Assembly: GCA_964423645.1 (NCBI GenBank)
Contig: CAYRFE010000001.1
Coordinates: 1-64,000, forward strand
DNA length: 64,000 nucleotides
Origin: CAYRFE01 sp964423645 [NCBI: uncultured bacterium]
Lineage (GTDB): Bacteria; Macinerneyibacteriota; Macinerneyibacteria; Macinerneyibacteriales
Reading direction: 5' to 3'
Shown in pieces: positions 34,684 through 42,871 of the stretch. A model generated the notes under the pieces. That model made no database searches. It was not told where the DNA came from and saw only the letters and a list, made by a program, of their open reading frames with translations. The position numbers and the translations under genes were made by a program. Numbering within the stretch: position 1 is the stretch's first letter; the number at the start of each line of letters is the position of its first letter.

Positions 34684-35268
34684 ATGTCTAATAAAATTAT
34701 GAATATCGCATTAACGATCGGAGTAGTACTGTGTTGTGCGATAACGATACTATTTTCGCTCAAGATCAGAAAGATGAAAGAGGCTTCAGAGTATTTACAA
34801 AACTGGCATCGAAAAGCAAGTCTACAGGAAAAAGTTAGATCTCGTTTTACGGGCAAAAGAATAGAGCTTGTTGAAGGATTTCGGAAATACTCTGAAAACA
34901 GTTACTTTACTCGAAAAAATATTGGCACGAGCTATGCACTTTTCTTTTTCGGGGGAAAAGCTGATTGTAAAGCGTGCTACGGGGAATTTGTCACGATTAT
35001 GGAAGCGACTCCTCAGAACAGATTGTATCGTGCGGTGTTTGTATACAAAACATCGGATGAGCAGTTGGAGAGTGTAAAAGAGCGATATTTTTCTGATATG
35101 GATTTGTTTTATACTCAAGATGAGGCTTTTATTAGTGATGTTATGAGCATCCCGGGGCCATATGTGCTGTTGATCGATACTGCGACAATGGGTGTTATCA
35201 GTATGGGAATCGGTGATAGTGAAGAAACTGAAAATATTTATTCGTTTGTAAAGATGCTTGCTGAATAA
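34684..35268 (+). CDS. Membrane-anchored thioredoxin-like protein
   Basis: 194 residues. One N-terminal membrane segment (about 6-26), then a basic helical stretch, then a thioredoxin-like fold: ALFFFGGKADCKACYGEF with a C-x-x-C pair at C95 and C98, a central beta-alpha unit, and PGPYVLLID in the place of the conserved cis-proline loop. It probably works in the periplasm as a disulfide reductase, isomerase or oxidase, and the adjacent Cys-containing peptide is the obvious candidate substrate. That link is inference. The ATG is two bases past the propeller stop with no clear Shine-Dalgarno, so translation is probably coupled. Confidence 0.75.
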   Translation: MSNKIMNIALTIGVVLCCAITILFSLKIRKMKEASEYLQNWHRKASLQEKVRSRFTGKRIELVEGFRKYSENSYFTRKNIGTSYALFFFGGKADCKACYGEFVTIMEATPQNRLYRAVFVYKTSDEQLESVKERYFSDMDLFYTQDEAFISDVMSIPGPYVLLIDTATMGVISMGIGDSEETENIYSFVKMLAE

Positions 35269-35498
35269 ATCAGATTGTGTTTTTTATTCTCATTTCGCTC
35301 TGCGAAAAACATAATTATTCGTTTTTATACCTGATAGATAGTGTAAAAATCGTTTATTGACCTCTATATGCAGTTAATTGCGATAATACGTCGTTTTCGT
35401 CATCGAGAAAAACGATAATCAAGTATACTGTAGTTATCGCCTTGATGATCGTTGATATGCAAAACTGTGTAATAATACATAAAAAACGTCATTTTCCA

Positions 35499-35526
35499 TT
35501 GAAAAAGAGAATGCTTCTGATATAAT
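35499..35526 (+). promoter_or_regulatory. Promoter of the buk-ptb-oxidoreductase operon
   Basis: TTGAAA (35499-35504), 16-bp spacer, consensus TATAAT (35521-35526). The start of buk is about 240 bases downstream, an unusually long leader. From 35269 to 35498 I see no gene or RNA. Confidence 0.7.
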
Positions 35527-35559
35527 CCGCGCACGTGACATATACTTAGATATTCTGCG

Positions 35560-35582
35560 GTGTGAGTACTGCCGCTTTTTAA
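35560..35582 (+). promoter_or_regulatory. Small hairpin plus U-run in the buk leader
   Basis: GCGG and CCGC arms ten to eleven bases apart are followed by TTTTTAA, about 30 bases after the predicted transcription start. It looks like a weak attenuator or pause site; no known riboswitch was recognised. Confidence 0.35.
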
Positions 35583-35592
35583 CGAGGAGAGG

Positions 35593-35685
35593 ATGCTCTT
35601 GAGTGTCTTTGGAGACAACAGCGTGATAAAAAAGGCGTTTTTTCAGAGCTGTAATCAAGCGACTCTTCCCGCGTGTCAACTTTGA
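35593..35685 (+). CDS. Possible 30-codon leader ORF upstream of buk
   Basis: An ATG preceded by GAGGAGAGG opens a 30-residue frame (MLLSVFGDNSVIKKAFFQSC, then a short tail) ending at TGA, 90 bases before buk. The Shine-Dalgarno to ATG distance is short; a TTG two codons later would be better spaced. It lies inside the predicted leader, so it could be a regulatory peptide or a small protein. It could also be chance. Confidence 0.3.
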   Translation: MLLSVFGDNSVIKKAFFQSCNQATLPACQL

Positions 35686-35774
35686 CTTTTCAGTAATCAG
35701 GTGAAGCGATATGACAGATGTAGTGTTATTCAGACTATGGGTTGTTTGAATGTGAAACCCGCAGAAAGGACGCT

Positions 35775-36920
35775 ATGAGCACAATTCCCATGATACTTGT
35801 TATCAATACCGGGTCAACCACGACCAAATGTGCGTTGTTTCGGTGCGACAGTGAACCGACCGAGCCTGTTCAAAAAACTACCATCGAACATCCCGACGAT
35901 ATGATCCACAAATTCGCTACGATTTCAAGCCAAGTGGATTATCGTGAACAGTTGGTTCGGGAGTATGTCAAGAATAATCTGCCGGAAAATGCAGAGATCA
36001 AAGCTGTCGGAGCGATTGGTGGAATGTTGCCGCCGGTGCCGAGCGGTGTTATTGCCCTTAACAAAGAACTTGCTGATTTCAGCCTCAATACTCCGGTATA
36101 TCAACATGCGTCGAACCTTGGCGCACCCCTTGCATTTCGTGTAGCCGATACATTCAAAGTCGCATCGTATGTGGTCGATCCTGTCGGGGTTGATGAGATG
36201 GCACCTATCGCGCGTATATCGGGAGCGGTAGATTTTCCACGATTTTCATTTGTCCATGCGTTGAATATTCGTGCCACGGTACGTCGTTTGGCAAAGGAGA
36301 TCGGTAAACCTTTTACCCAAATGCGATGTGTCGTGTGTCATTTGGGAGGAGGTTTTTCGATAGCTCCTTTTGATCGTGGGCGTATAGTTGACAGTGATAA
36401 TAGAATGGATGGCGCTCCCTTTACACCCGAACGTGCCGGTGGAGTCCCGCCGATCCCTTTGCTTGAAGCATGTTTTTCGGGAAAATATACACAGAAAGAG
36501 TTGCATAAAAAATTATATGGTGCCGGTGGGATCTACGGGTATTTAGGAACGAAAGATATCAGAGAGGTGATCAAGCGAATAAAAGAGGGTGATTCGTTTG
36601 CAAAATTTATTTATGATGCGATGATTTATCAAATTTGTAAAGAGATCGGCGCAATGGCGTCGGTGTTAGACTTTGATATGGACGGTATAATTGTTACCGG
36701 CGGAGTCGCCAATGAAACATACCTTACCGGTGAAATTGTGAGAAAATGTAGTCGTCTCGGCAAGATCCATGTTTTTCCGGGAGAAAATGAAAACGAAGCT
36801 ATCGCGTTATCGGTTTATTATGCGATGATCGCACAGGAGCCTGCAATGCAGTGGCCTTCATGTATTATAAGTGAAGAAGCGATCGATCCGCTTCGCAATT
36901 TTTCGACTGATCTGAAGTAA
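35775..36920 (+). CDS. buk: Butyrate kinase (branched-chain acyl kinase)
   Basis: 381 residues. ASKHA-fold acid kinase that makes ATP from an acyl phosphate and ADP. LVINTGSTTTKCALF near the N-terminus is the phosphate-1 loop, VCHLGGGFSIAPFDRGR (about 195) phosphate-2, and GIIVTGGVANETYL (about 305) the adenosine motif. It resembles Buk more than acetate kinase in size and sequence. The start chosen has AAAGGA before ATG 35775; the frame is open 11 codons further. The ptb gene follows after 25 bases, the classic pairing in reversed order. Confidence 0.92.
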   Translation: MSTIPMILVINTGSTTTKCALFRCDSEPTEPVQKTTIEHPDDMIHKFATISSQVDYREQLVREYVKNNLPENAEIKAVGAIGGMLPPVPSGVIALNKELADFSLNTPVYQHASNLGAPLAFRVADTFKVASYVVDPVGVDEMAPIARISGAVDFPRFSFVHALNIRATVRRLAKEIGKPFTQMRCVVCHLGGGFSIAPFDRGRIVDSDNRMDGAPFTPERAGGVPPIPLLEACFSGKYTQKELHKKLYGAGGIYGYLGTKDIREVIKRIKEGDSFAKFIYDAMIYQICKEIGAMASVLDFDMDGIIVTGGVANETYLTGEIVRKCSRLGKIHVFPGENENEAIALSVYYAMIAQEPAMQWPSCIISEEAIDPLRNFSTDLK

Positions 36921-36945
36921 TAGAGAGAGATTGGGGGAGATAAAA

Positions 36946-37869
36946 ATGAGTATCAAGAATTTTAAGGAATTGAAAGCAGCAGTCTCAAAACTTTCGCCCG
37001 TTGATGTGGCTGTTGCCGCAGCGGCTGATATGGATGTGATAGGAAGTTTGAAACTTGCGCATGAGATCGGTTTCGTGGGAAAATGTTATGTGGCCGGCAA
37101 TCCCGATGAGATTAAAAAGTGTATCGAAAAAGTCGGCGATAATCCGTCGCTTTATGAGATCATTCCCGCAAAAGATGATGCAGAGGCCGGTAAACTTGCG
37201 GTGCGGGCAGTCCGCGAAAAAGGCGCAAAAATCCTGGTGAAGGGCAACCTTAAGTCGGAATTATATCTTAAGGCGATTTTGGATAAAGAGAATGGTATTA
37301 AAGTATCATCGATTTTATCAAATTTGAGTATGTTCGAGATGGTGAGTTATCCGAAATTCCTTGCAGTATCTGATAATGCAATATTGATCGTTCCGACACT
37401 TGAAGAGAAAAAGGCAGTCATTGAGAATACTCGGGCACTGTGGAAATCACTTGGTATAGAGAATGCCAAGGTGGCCGCTCTTGCTGCAGTCGAAACCGTG
37501 AGCAGTAAAATGCAGGCGACCGTCGATGCCGCCGCCTTGACGATGATGTGCAATCGCGGGCAAATAAAAGGATTTATCGTTGACGGACCAATGGGATATG
37601 ATGCGGCAATATCAAAAGAATGTGCGGCAGATAAACATCTGGAAAATTCTCCGGTGTGCGGCGAACCTGATCTTATACTTGCTCCGAATTTAGAGACGGC
37701 GAATTCACTCGGGAAAAGTTATAAGTTTCACGGCGGGGCGATATGGGGAGGTTTAGTGTTTGGGGCTTCGGTGCCGGCAGTATTGAATTCACGGTCCGAT
37801 GATCAACAAAATCGTCTCAATTCGCTCATGATCGCTCGTGCGGTAGTTGAAGGTAAATCGATAGAATGA
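36946..37869 (+). CDS. ptb: Phosphate butyryltransferase (phosphotransacylase)
   Basis: 307 residues. Exchanges CoA for phosphate on butyryl- or branched-chain acyl-CoA, giving the substrate of butyrate kinase. PTA_PTB signatures are visible: an N-terminal VAVAAAADMDVIGSL, then KILVKGNLKSELYLKAIL (about 95), GPMGYDAAISKECA (about 213) and LILAPNLETANSLGKSY (about 244). Length matches Ptb rather than the larger Pta. GGGGGAG precedes the ATG. Confidence 0.93.
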   Translation: MSIKNFKELKAAVSKLSPVDVAVAAAADMDVIGSLKLAHEIGFVGKCYVAGNPDEIKKCIEKVGDNPSLYEIIPAKDDAEAGKLAVRAVREKGAKILVKGNLKSELYLKAILDKENGIKVSSILSNLSMFEMVSYPKFLAVSDNAILIVPTLEEKKAVIENTRALWKSLGIENAKVAALAAVETVSSKMQATVDAAALTMMCNRGQIKGFIVDGPMGYDAAISKECAADKHLENSPVCGEPDLILAPNLETANSLGKSYKFHGGAIWGGLVFGASVPAVLNSRSDDQQNRLNSLMIARAVVEGKSIE

Positions 37870-37920
37870 TACGTAGCCGAAAAGGCTCAAAAGCCGGTCG
37901 ATGACCGGAGGAGGACAAAG

Positions 37921-39360
37921 ATGAATATTTACGCAGGGATTATGCTGGGGTATTTTGCCTTGGTAATACTTGTAGGAATTTTGACTCGCAAAGTAGCGAG
38001 TAAATCTGCATCGGATTATCTTGTGGCAGGACGGAATTTAGGAGTAATCGTGTGTGCGGTGGTCGTGGCTGCCGAGTGGCTTGGCGGAATGAGCACGATC
38101 GGTGTGAGCGAAAAAGCGTTTACCACATCAACGCTGCAGCCGATACTTTATAACATAGCGACCGCAATCGGTATGATCATTATCGGGTTTACCGTGGCTG
38201 CGCATTATCGTAAAAACAATGTGCATACCGTCAGTGAGATGATCGAATCATTGTTTGGCGCGAAGGCTCGTTCGATTTCTGCGATCGCATTTTTAATCGC
38301 ATACGTTGTGCTTGCCTACGTACAATTGCAGACCTGTGCGAGCGTAATGGCGCCGTTGTTTAATATTCAATGGGAAACTGCGGTCATAATCTCAGCCTTG
38401 GTTATTACTTTTTATACCTATATCGGTGGAATGCATGCACTTGCCGTAACCGGTATTTTATATCTTATCACCATGTTTACCGGACTGGGTGTCGCTTTTT
38501 TTATCGGGTTGTCAAAAGTCGGCGGATTTGCGGGACTTCATGATATACTTGTTTCACGTGGTGCGCCGGCTAATCTTTACAATCCCTTCAGTGCTGATGT
38601 GTATGCAGCGGCAATGCTTCTTCTGGGCGGTATTCTCGGCGGCATGGCTGCTCAAGCAAGTATTCAACCTATTTTTGCTGCCAAAGATGTGAATACGGCC
38701 AAACGCGCATCGATTATTGCTGCATTTATTGTGGCACCTTTTGGTATTATGACCGCTTTTTTCGGTCTTTTCGCAAAAACCGGGCTCTTTTTTGATCCTA
38801 CAAAAATACAAGATGCAAAAACGGTTCTCCCGACACTGTTGCAAACTCCTGAGTTTATCCATCCTATTCTTGGCGGTATTGCCTTGGCCGGTGTATTGGC
38901 AGCAATTCTTTCGACTGTCGGACCGGTAAATTTTGCAGTAGTGACAATCGCAGCAAAAGATATTTATCATGGCTTGATCAACAAGAATGCCGAAGATGCG
39001 AAGATTATCAAGACTGCTCGCCAGTTGGTTATTCTTGTCATGGTTGTTACCATACCGTTAGCAATTTATCTTCGTGGTGCAGTACTTGATACTGCGTATA
39101 TATCGTATGCGATCAGAGCAATTGGGGCTATTGTTATTGTGTTTGCATTATACGGAAGAAAGTTTATTACCAAGCTCGGTGTGTATTTATCATTTATTCT
39201 CGGGACATTAGGCGTTTTTGTATCGCTTATTGGTGCACACTATAAATGGTTCAAAGTTGATAAGACTCTTACTGCGGTTATCATGACTATTGCAATTATT
39301 GTTATTGCGAAAATTATTGACATGCTGTTTGGTAAAAATGAAACTGAACAAAAAGCATAA
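37921..39360 (+). CDS. Sodium:solute symporter family transporter
   Basis: 479 residues with about 13 membrane segments and the LeuT-like SSS pattern (DYLVAGRNLG near residue 33; AAEWLGGMSTIGVSEKAF near 57). Its place between ptb and the oxidoreductase genes suggests uptake of the pathway's substrate, such as a branched-chain amino or oxo acid, or movement of the acid product. The true substrate cannot be read from sequence. GGAGGAGG precedes the ATG. Confidence 0.88.
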   Translation: MNIYAGIMLGYFALVILVGILTRKVASKSASDYLVAGRNLGVIVCAVVVAAEWLGGMSTIGVSEKAFTTSTLQPILYNIATAIGMIIIGFTVAAHYRKNNVHTVSEMIESLFGAKARSISAIAFLIAYVVLAYVQLQTCASVMAPLFNIQWETAVIISALVITFYTYIGGMHALAVTGILYLITMFTGLGVAFFIGLSKVGGFAGLHDILVSRGAPANLYNPFSADVYAAAMLLLGGILGGMAAQASIQPIFAAKDVNTAKRASIIAAFIVAPFGIMTAFFGLFAKTGLFFDPTKIQDAKTVLPTLLQTPEFIHPILGGIALAGVLAAILSTVGPVNFAVVTIAAKDIYHGLINKNAEDAKIIKTARQLVILVMVVTIPLAIYLRGAVLDTAYISYAIRAIGAIVIVFALYGRKFITKLGVYLSFILGTLGVFVSLIGAHYKWFKVDKTLTAVIMTIAIIVIAKIIDMLFGKNETEQKA

Positions 39361-39377
39361 AGGACAGGAGGTTAGTA

Positions 39378-40490
39378 ATGCCGAGCTCAAATAATCAATC
39401 GTTTATTGACGGTTCACGGCTTATAATTGAGGCATCTGCACGGGCAGGAGCCGAAGTTTTCATAGGATATCCTATAACACCTGCGAACCTGTTATATCTA
39501 TATTCAAGCCAGCGATTTGATGCAGTCTTGCCTGCACCCGACGAGATAACCACTTTACAGTGGATGTCGGGGTATGCTTCTGCAGGAAAACTTCCCGTGA
39601 CCGCGACATCTTATCCCGGACTTGCTCTTATGATAGAATCGATCGGTATGGCATATATGATGGAATTACCGATGGTCATAATACTTGCACAACGACTTGG
39701 TCCGGCAACGGGTACCGCGACGTGCGGAGCACAAGGTGATGTATTGTTACTTAACGGTATGAATTCGGGTGGATACTCCATCCCCACATTTTGTATTTCT
39801 GATATTACCGATTGTTGGACGATGGCAGCTGAAGCCGTGCGCACTGCGATTACACTACGCACTCCTGTTGTTCTGCTTACATCAAAAGAAATGGTCATGA
39901 CCGTGCAGAATTTTGATATGTCTACTTTACCTGAAGTAAAAAAAGTTGATCGCCATTTCTATAACGGTAGTGATGTATATGTCCCGTATCAAGCCGGAAA
40001 TGACGGAGTCCCTCCGTTTTTACCGGTCGGTAATACAAAACATCGTGTGCGTATTACAGCGTCTACTCACGACCAAAATGCGACACTTCAGCATACGACA
40101 CCGGCCGCACTTGCAAATACTGCGCGCCTTCAAGAAAAGCTTGAGAAAAATATTGCTGATTACACACATTATGAGCTTTCTGAAGAAGCGACCGATACGT
40201 TGGTCGTTTCGTATGATATAACCGCCGCATCGGCACGTGAAGCGGTAACGCGTTTACGCAGTGAAGGTAAAAAAGTGTCGTTATTTATTCCAAAAACATT
40301 GTTCCCCGTGCCGCCATGTTATATTGAAATTGTCAATAAATATAAAAGGGTTGTTGTCGCCGAAGAAAATTTCTCCGGACAGTATAGGGAAATTCTTTTT
40401 GGTAAAGCAGGACGCAGTGGCGTGAGCGGTGTAAATGTGATCGGCCGTATGATCACACCTGAAGAAATCATTGCGGAGGTGTTGAAATGA
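39378..40490 (+). CDS. 2-Oxoacid:ferredoxin oxidoreductase, alpha subunit
   Basis: 370 residues. Holds the pyrimidine-binding domain of the thiamine-diphosphate enzyme: AGAEVFIGYPITPANLLYLY at the N-terminus, the LPMVIILAQRLGPATGTATCGAQGD segment (about 95-118), and the C-terminal domain II (KRVVVAEENFSGQYREIL). The family converts 2-oxoacids and CoA to acyl-CoA, CO2 and reduced ferredoxin. Coupled to buk/ptb, the 2-oxoisovalerate (VOR) type is most likely, but 2-oxoglutarate or indolepyruvate types cannot be excluded. Its stop overlaps the beta-subunit ATG. Confidence 0.88.
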   Translation: MPSSNNQSFIDGSRLIIEASARAGAEVFIGYPITPANLLYLYSSQRFDAVLPAPDEITTLQWMSGYASAGKLPVTATSYPGLALMIESIGMAYMMELPMVIILAQRLGPATGTATCGAQGDVLLLNGMNSGGYSIPTFCISDITDCWTMAAEAVRTAITLRTPVVLLTSKEMVMTVQNFDMSTLPEVKKVDRHFYNGSDVYVPYQAGNDGVPPFLPVGNTKHRVRITASTHDQNATLQHTTPAALANTARLQEKLEKNIADYTHYELSEEATDTLVVSYDITAASAREAVTRLRSEGKKVSLFIPKTLFPVPPCYIEIVNKYKRVVVAEENFSGQYREILFGKAGRSGVSGVNVIGRMITPEEIIAEVLK

Positions 40491-41761
40491 GTAATACATA
40501 TTTATCTACCGAAAATCTCCCGTTTTGTAAGGGATGCGGTCACCACATGGTGTCGGCGAGTACTGAAAAAGCATTTCAAAAACTCGGAACATATGCTCCG
40601 CTTGATGTTATTATGGTATCCGATATCGGATGTATCGGTATTATTGACAAACAGTATTATACGCACACGGTGCATGGGTTGCATGGACGTTCTGTTGCAC
40701 TTGCCTCGGGCATATCGCTCGGACTTGCAAATCCTGACAAAAAGATTATCGTTCTTCTTGGTGATGGTGGGGCGACGATCGGGTTACAGCATATTTTGGA
40801 GGCCGCACATCGCAATATTAACATGACCGTTATCGTTCACAATAATCTTTTGTATGGTATGACCGGTGGGCAACCGTCAGGTCTTACGCCATGTGGTTTT
40901 AAAACACTGATCATGCCCGAAGGAAAGCCTACTACGGGTTTTGATCTATGCAAACTGGTGCATAGCGTTGGTGCTCCGTATGTACGAAGAATGCTCGGTA
41001 TCGGTGATCTTTCCGATGCAATTGCCGAGGCACTTGCCGTTAAGGGGTTCTCATTCATCGAGATGATGGAGATTTGTACGAGTTATGGTATCAAATTCAA
41101 TCCTGATCGTAAAATGCCTGACATCGTAAAAGAAGCGGGATTAGAACTTGACATATGGCGTAACCCGGAAAAAGCAGTTTGTGTGTTTGAAGAAAAAGCA
41201 GGAAAAGCCTCGCTTCTTGATAGTGAGAAACCGATCGCAGTACGATATTCTTCTGAACTAAAAGAACGTTTCTCTTTGTTATTATCCGGTTCTGCGGGAG
41301 AAGGTGTTCAGCTTGCAGCTGAATTTTTAGCTGAAGCTGCAATCGCATCGGGGCTTTCTGTCACTAAAAAAGGAAGTTATCCGGTGACTGTCGGTGTAGG
41401 ATTTTCCACGTCTGAGATCATCCTTTCACCAAAACCGATTTTTTACACCGGAATAAGTACTGCAGATGCAGTCGTCGCGACGTCAGAGGAAGGGCTTGCA
41501 AAAGTTAAACCGATGATCGAAAAGATGAAAAAAGGTGTTGTGTATTTGGATTCGACACTGGCTGCACCTTCTACCGGCGCTTCGATCATCAATCGTGATT
41601 ATCGTACACCAATGGGAAGTCGCACAGCGTCGTTATTATCAGTGGTTCATTTTTTAAAACAAAACCCGATCATTCCGCTTGATGCTTTTCTTGATGTTAT
41701 AAAGGCAAGCAAGTTAGGATCAAAAATTGATTTTGAAAAATTGAACAGCGCGAGTGAGTAA
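40487..41761 (+). CDS. 2-Oxoacid:ferredoxin oxidoreductase, fused beta-gamma subunit
   Basis: 424 residues with two joined subunits. The beta part (1-250) binds thiamine diphosphate and an iron-sulfur cluster: PFCKGCGHH (Cys14, Cys17), DIGCIGI, the GDGGATIGLQHILEAAHRNIN motif split around residue 90, and EICTSYG. The gamma part (about 262-410) begins LLLSGSAGEGVQLAAEFLAEAA and carries the usual KKGSYPV...SEIILS region. Beta is normally a separate chain of about 270-290 residues. No ferredoxin-like delta subunit is in the operon. Last gene before the terminator. Confidence 0.88.
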   Translation: MSNTYLSTENLPFCKGCGHHMVSASTEKAFQKLGTYAPLDVIMVSDIGCIGIIDKQYYTHTVHGLHGRSVALASGISLGLANPDKKIIVLLGDGGATIGLQHILEAAHRNINMTVIVHNNLLYGMTGGQPSGLTPCGFKTLIMPEGKPTTGFDLCKLVHSVGAPYVRRMLGIGDLSDAIAEALAVKGFSFIEMMEICTSYGIKFNPDRKMPDIVKEAGLELDIWRNPEKAVCVFEEKAGKASLLDSEKPIAVRYSSELKERFSLLLSGSAGEGVQLAAEFLAEAAIASGLSVTKKGSYPVTVGVGFSTSEIILSPKPIFYTGISTADAVVATSEEGLAKVKPMIEKMKKGVVYLDSTLAAPSTGASIINRDYRTPMGSRTASLLSVVHFLKQNPIIPLDAFLDVIKASKLGSKIDFEKLNSASE

Positions 41762-41776
41762 TTAGTTTTTTATCGC

Positions 41777-41806
41777 ACGGACGCCCGAATCGGGCGTCCG
41801 TTTTTA
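41777..41806 (+). terminator. Strong Rho-independent terminator of the buk operon
   Basis: An 11-bp perfect stem (ACGGACGCCCG and its complement around AAT) is followed by TTTTTATT, 15 bases past the stop codon. Confidence 0.95.
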
Positions 41807-42048
41807 TTAATATCGTGCAGACCGGCGCAACCGTAAAATTCACCGGTATCCTTGTCAGTAATTACGAGTTGAAGATTAATACCATTCTCTAAGCCTTTTA
41901 ATGAATAATCGATGAATCCCTGTGTTTCGATAATATCGTCGGCCGGTTTCGGTCCCATATATTTCGTAACGTCAGCGTCGAACGTTGTAAATATTTCTTC
42001 TGCGTATGAATGATCGATTGGTATAAGATTCAAACGATCGGTTTTAAT
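41807..42048 (-). pseudogene. GNAT acetyltransferase remnant, cut at both ends
   Basis: The minus-strand frame reads IKTDRLNLIPIDHSYAEEIF... to FYGCAGLHDINK, the first 80 or so residues of a RimJ/RimL-like GNAT N-acetyltransferase. The family's start methionine is missing: just upstream of Ile-Lys-Thr-Asp-Arg-Leu the sequence becomes the two-hairpin repeat with an in-frame stop. The 3' half, with the acetyl-CoA loop, is gone, and the frame runs into the buk operon terminator. A TTG inside the remnant could start an 87-residue product, but it would not be functional. Confidence 0.75.
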
Positions 42049-42049
42049 A

Positions 42050-42253
42050 TTTTAATCTAAATGGGTCAAATTCCCCGAAGCTTGCTTCGGCCGCACTATT
42101 ATAATTTTGTTATTATTAGGGGTGTGGGGACGAAGTCCCCACAATATTAGAAATTAAGCCCCTCCCAAAAAGAAAAGGGAGGGGTTTGGGGTGGGCGAAC
42201 AAATATAGTATTTCTTGGGGAGATACCCCGTAGCTTGCTGCGGGGTAGTTCAT
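42050..42253 (+). repeat. Two-hairpin repeat, long B form (left inverted copy)
   Basis: About 200 bp, nearly identical in inverted orientation to 50917-51115. In order it contains a GGGTCAAATTCCCCGAAGC block, hairpin GTGGGGAC-GAA-GTCCCCAC, hairpin CCCCTCCC/GGGAGGGG around AAAAAGAAAA, and a right block GGGGAGATACCCCGTAGCTT with its own hairpin (ACCCCG/CGGGGT). It interrupts the GNAT gene. Confidence 0.92.
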
Positions 42254-42334
42254 TGACTTCATGCGAAACAACTCCCTTTTTGATCGGTATGGTATCATAT
42301 TCTAGTAATTCTGCAATATATAATAAATAAATCC

Positions 42335-42363
42335 TTGACATATCAGTGAATATGCAATATCGT
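42335..42363 (+). promoter_or_regulatory. Promoter of the PNPOx-DUF2461-MarR operon
   Basis: TTGACA (42335-42340), 17-bp spacer, TATCGT (42358-42363). The -10 lies inside the palindrome at 42357-42380, so a bound repressor would block RNA polymerase directly. Confidence 0.65.
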
Positions 42364-42380
42364 TCTATATAGAACGATAT
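42357..42380 (+). promoter_or_regulatory. Perfect 24-bp palindrome, probable MarR operator
   Basis: The half site ATATCGTTCTAT is followed at once by its exact complement. It spans the -10 box and start region, 20 bases before the first ATG. Size and position match operators of dimeric MarR-family repressors; the third gene of the operon encodes such a protein, implying autoregulation. Confidence 0.75.
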
Positions 42381-42400
42381 GTTGTTCAAGGAGGTATAAA

Positions 42401-42868
42401 ATGACCCGCCAAGAAATAATGGAAATAGCCGGTGATCTCATGAAACGGAGTAACGGAGCATATGTATCTACAAATTCAGAAAAACCGTTTCCGTATATTC
42501 GGATGATGTTTAATCTTCGAAATGTATCGATGTTCCCCATGTATGAGAAGTTCTTCTCGGATAAAGGATTAACGTTATACTTCTCAACGAATACCTCGTC
42601 TTTTAAAAACACGCAGCTTCATACGAATCCGTATTGTTCCGTATATTATTCCGTGCCCGATGAATTCATAGGCTTGATGTTTGCCGGTAAAGCTGAAGTT
42701 ATACAAGATAGAACGGTGAAAGAAGCGTTGTGGCTGGAGGGCGGTGAACGGTATTATCCGACCGGTATCGACGATCCTGATTATACGATCTTGCGGATCG
42801 TGCCGGAATATATTCGCGGTTGGTATAAAGGACAACCGATAGAATTGAAATTAGACGGTGAGGCATAA
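42401..42868 (+). CDS. Pyridoxamine 5'-phosphate oxidase-family protein
   Basis: 155 residues, a split-barrel flavin-binding fold: YVSTNSEKPFPYIRMM, LTLYFSTNTSSFKNTQLHTNPYCSVYYS and GLMFAGKAEVIQD follow the PNPOx-like general stress protein pattern. It probably binds FMN, F420 or haem and reduces a small molecule; the substrate is not readable. CAAGGAGG precedes the ATG. First gene of the MarR-controlled operon. Confidence 0.85.
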   Translation: MTRQEIMEIAGDLMKRSNGAYVSTNSEKPFPYIRMMFNLRNVSMFPMYEKFFSDKGLTLYFSTNTSSFKNTQLHTNPYCSVYYSVPDEFIGLMFAGKAEVIQDRTVKEALWLEGGERYYPTGIDDPDYTILRIVPEYIRGWYKGQPIELKLDGEA

Positions 42869-42871
42869 CAC

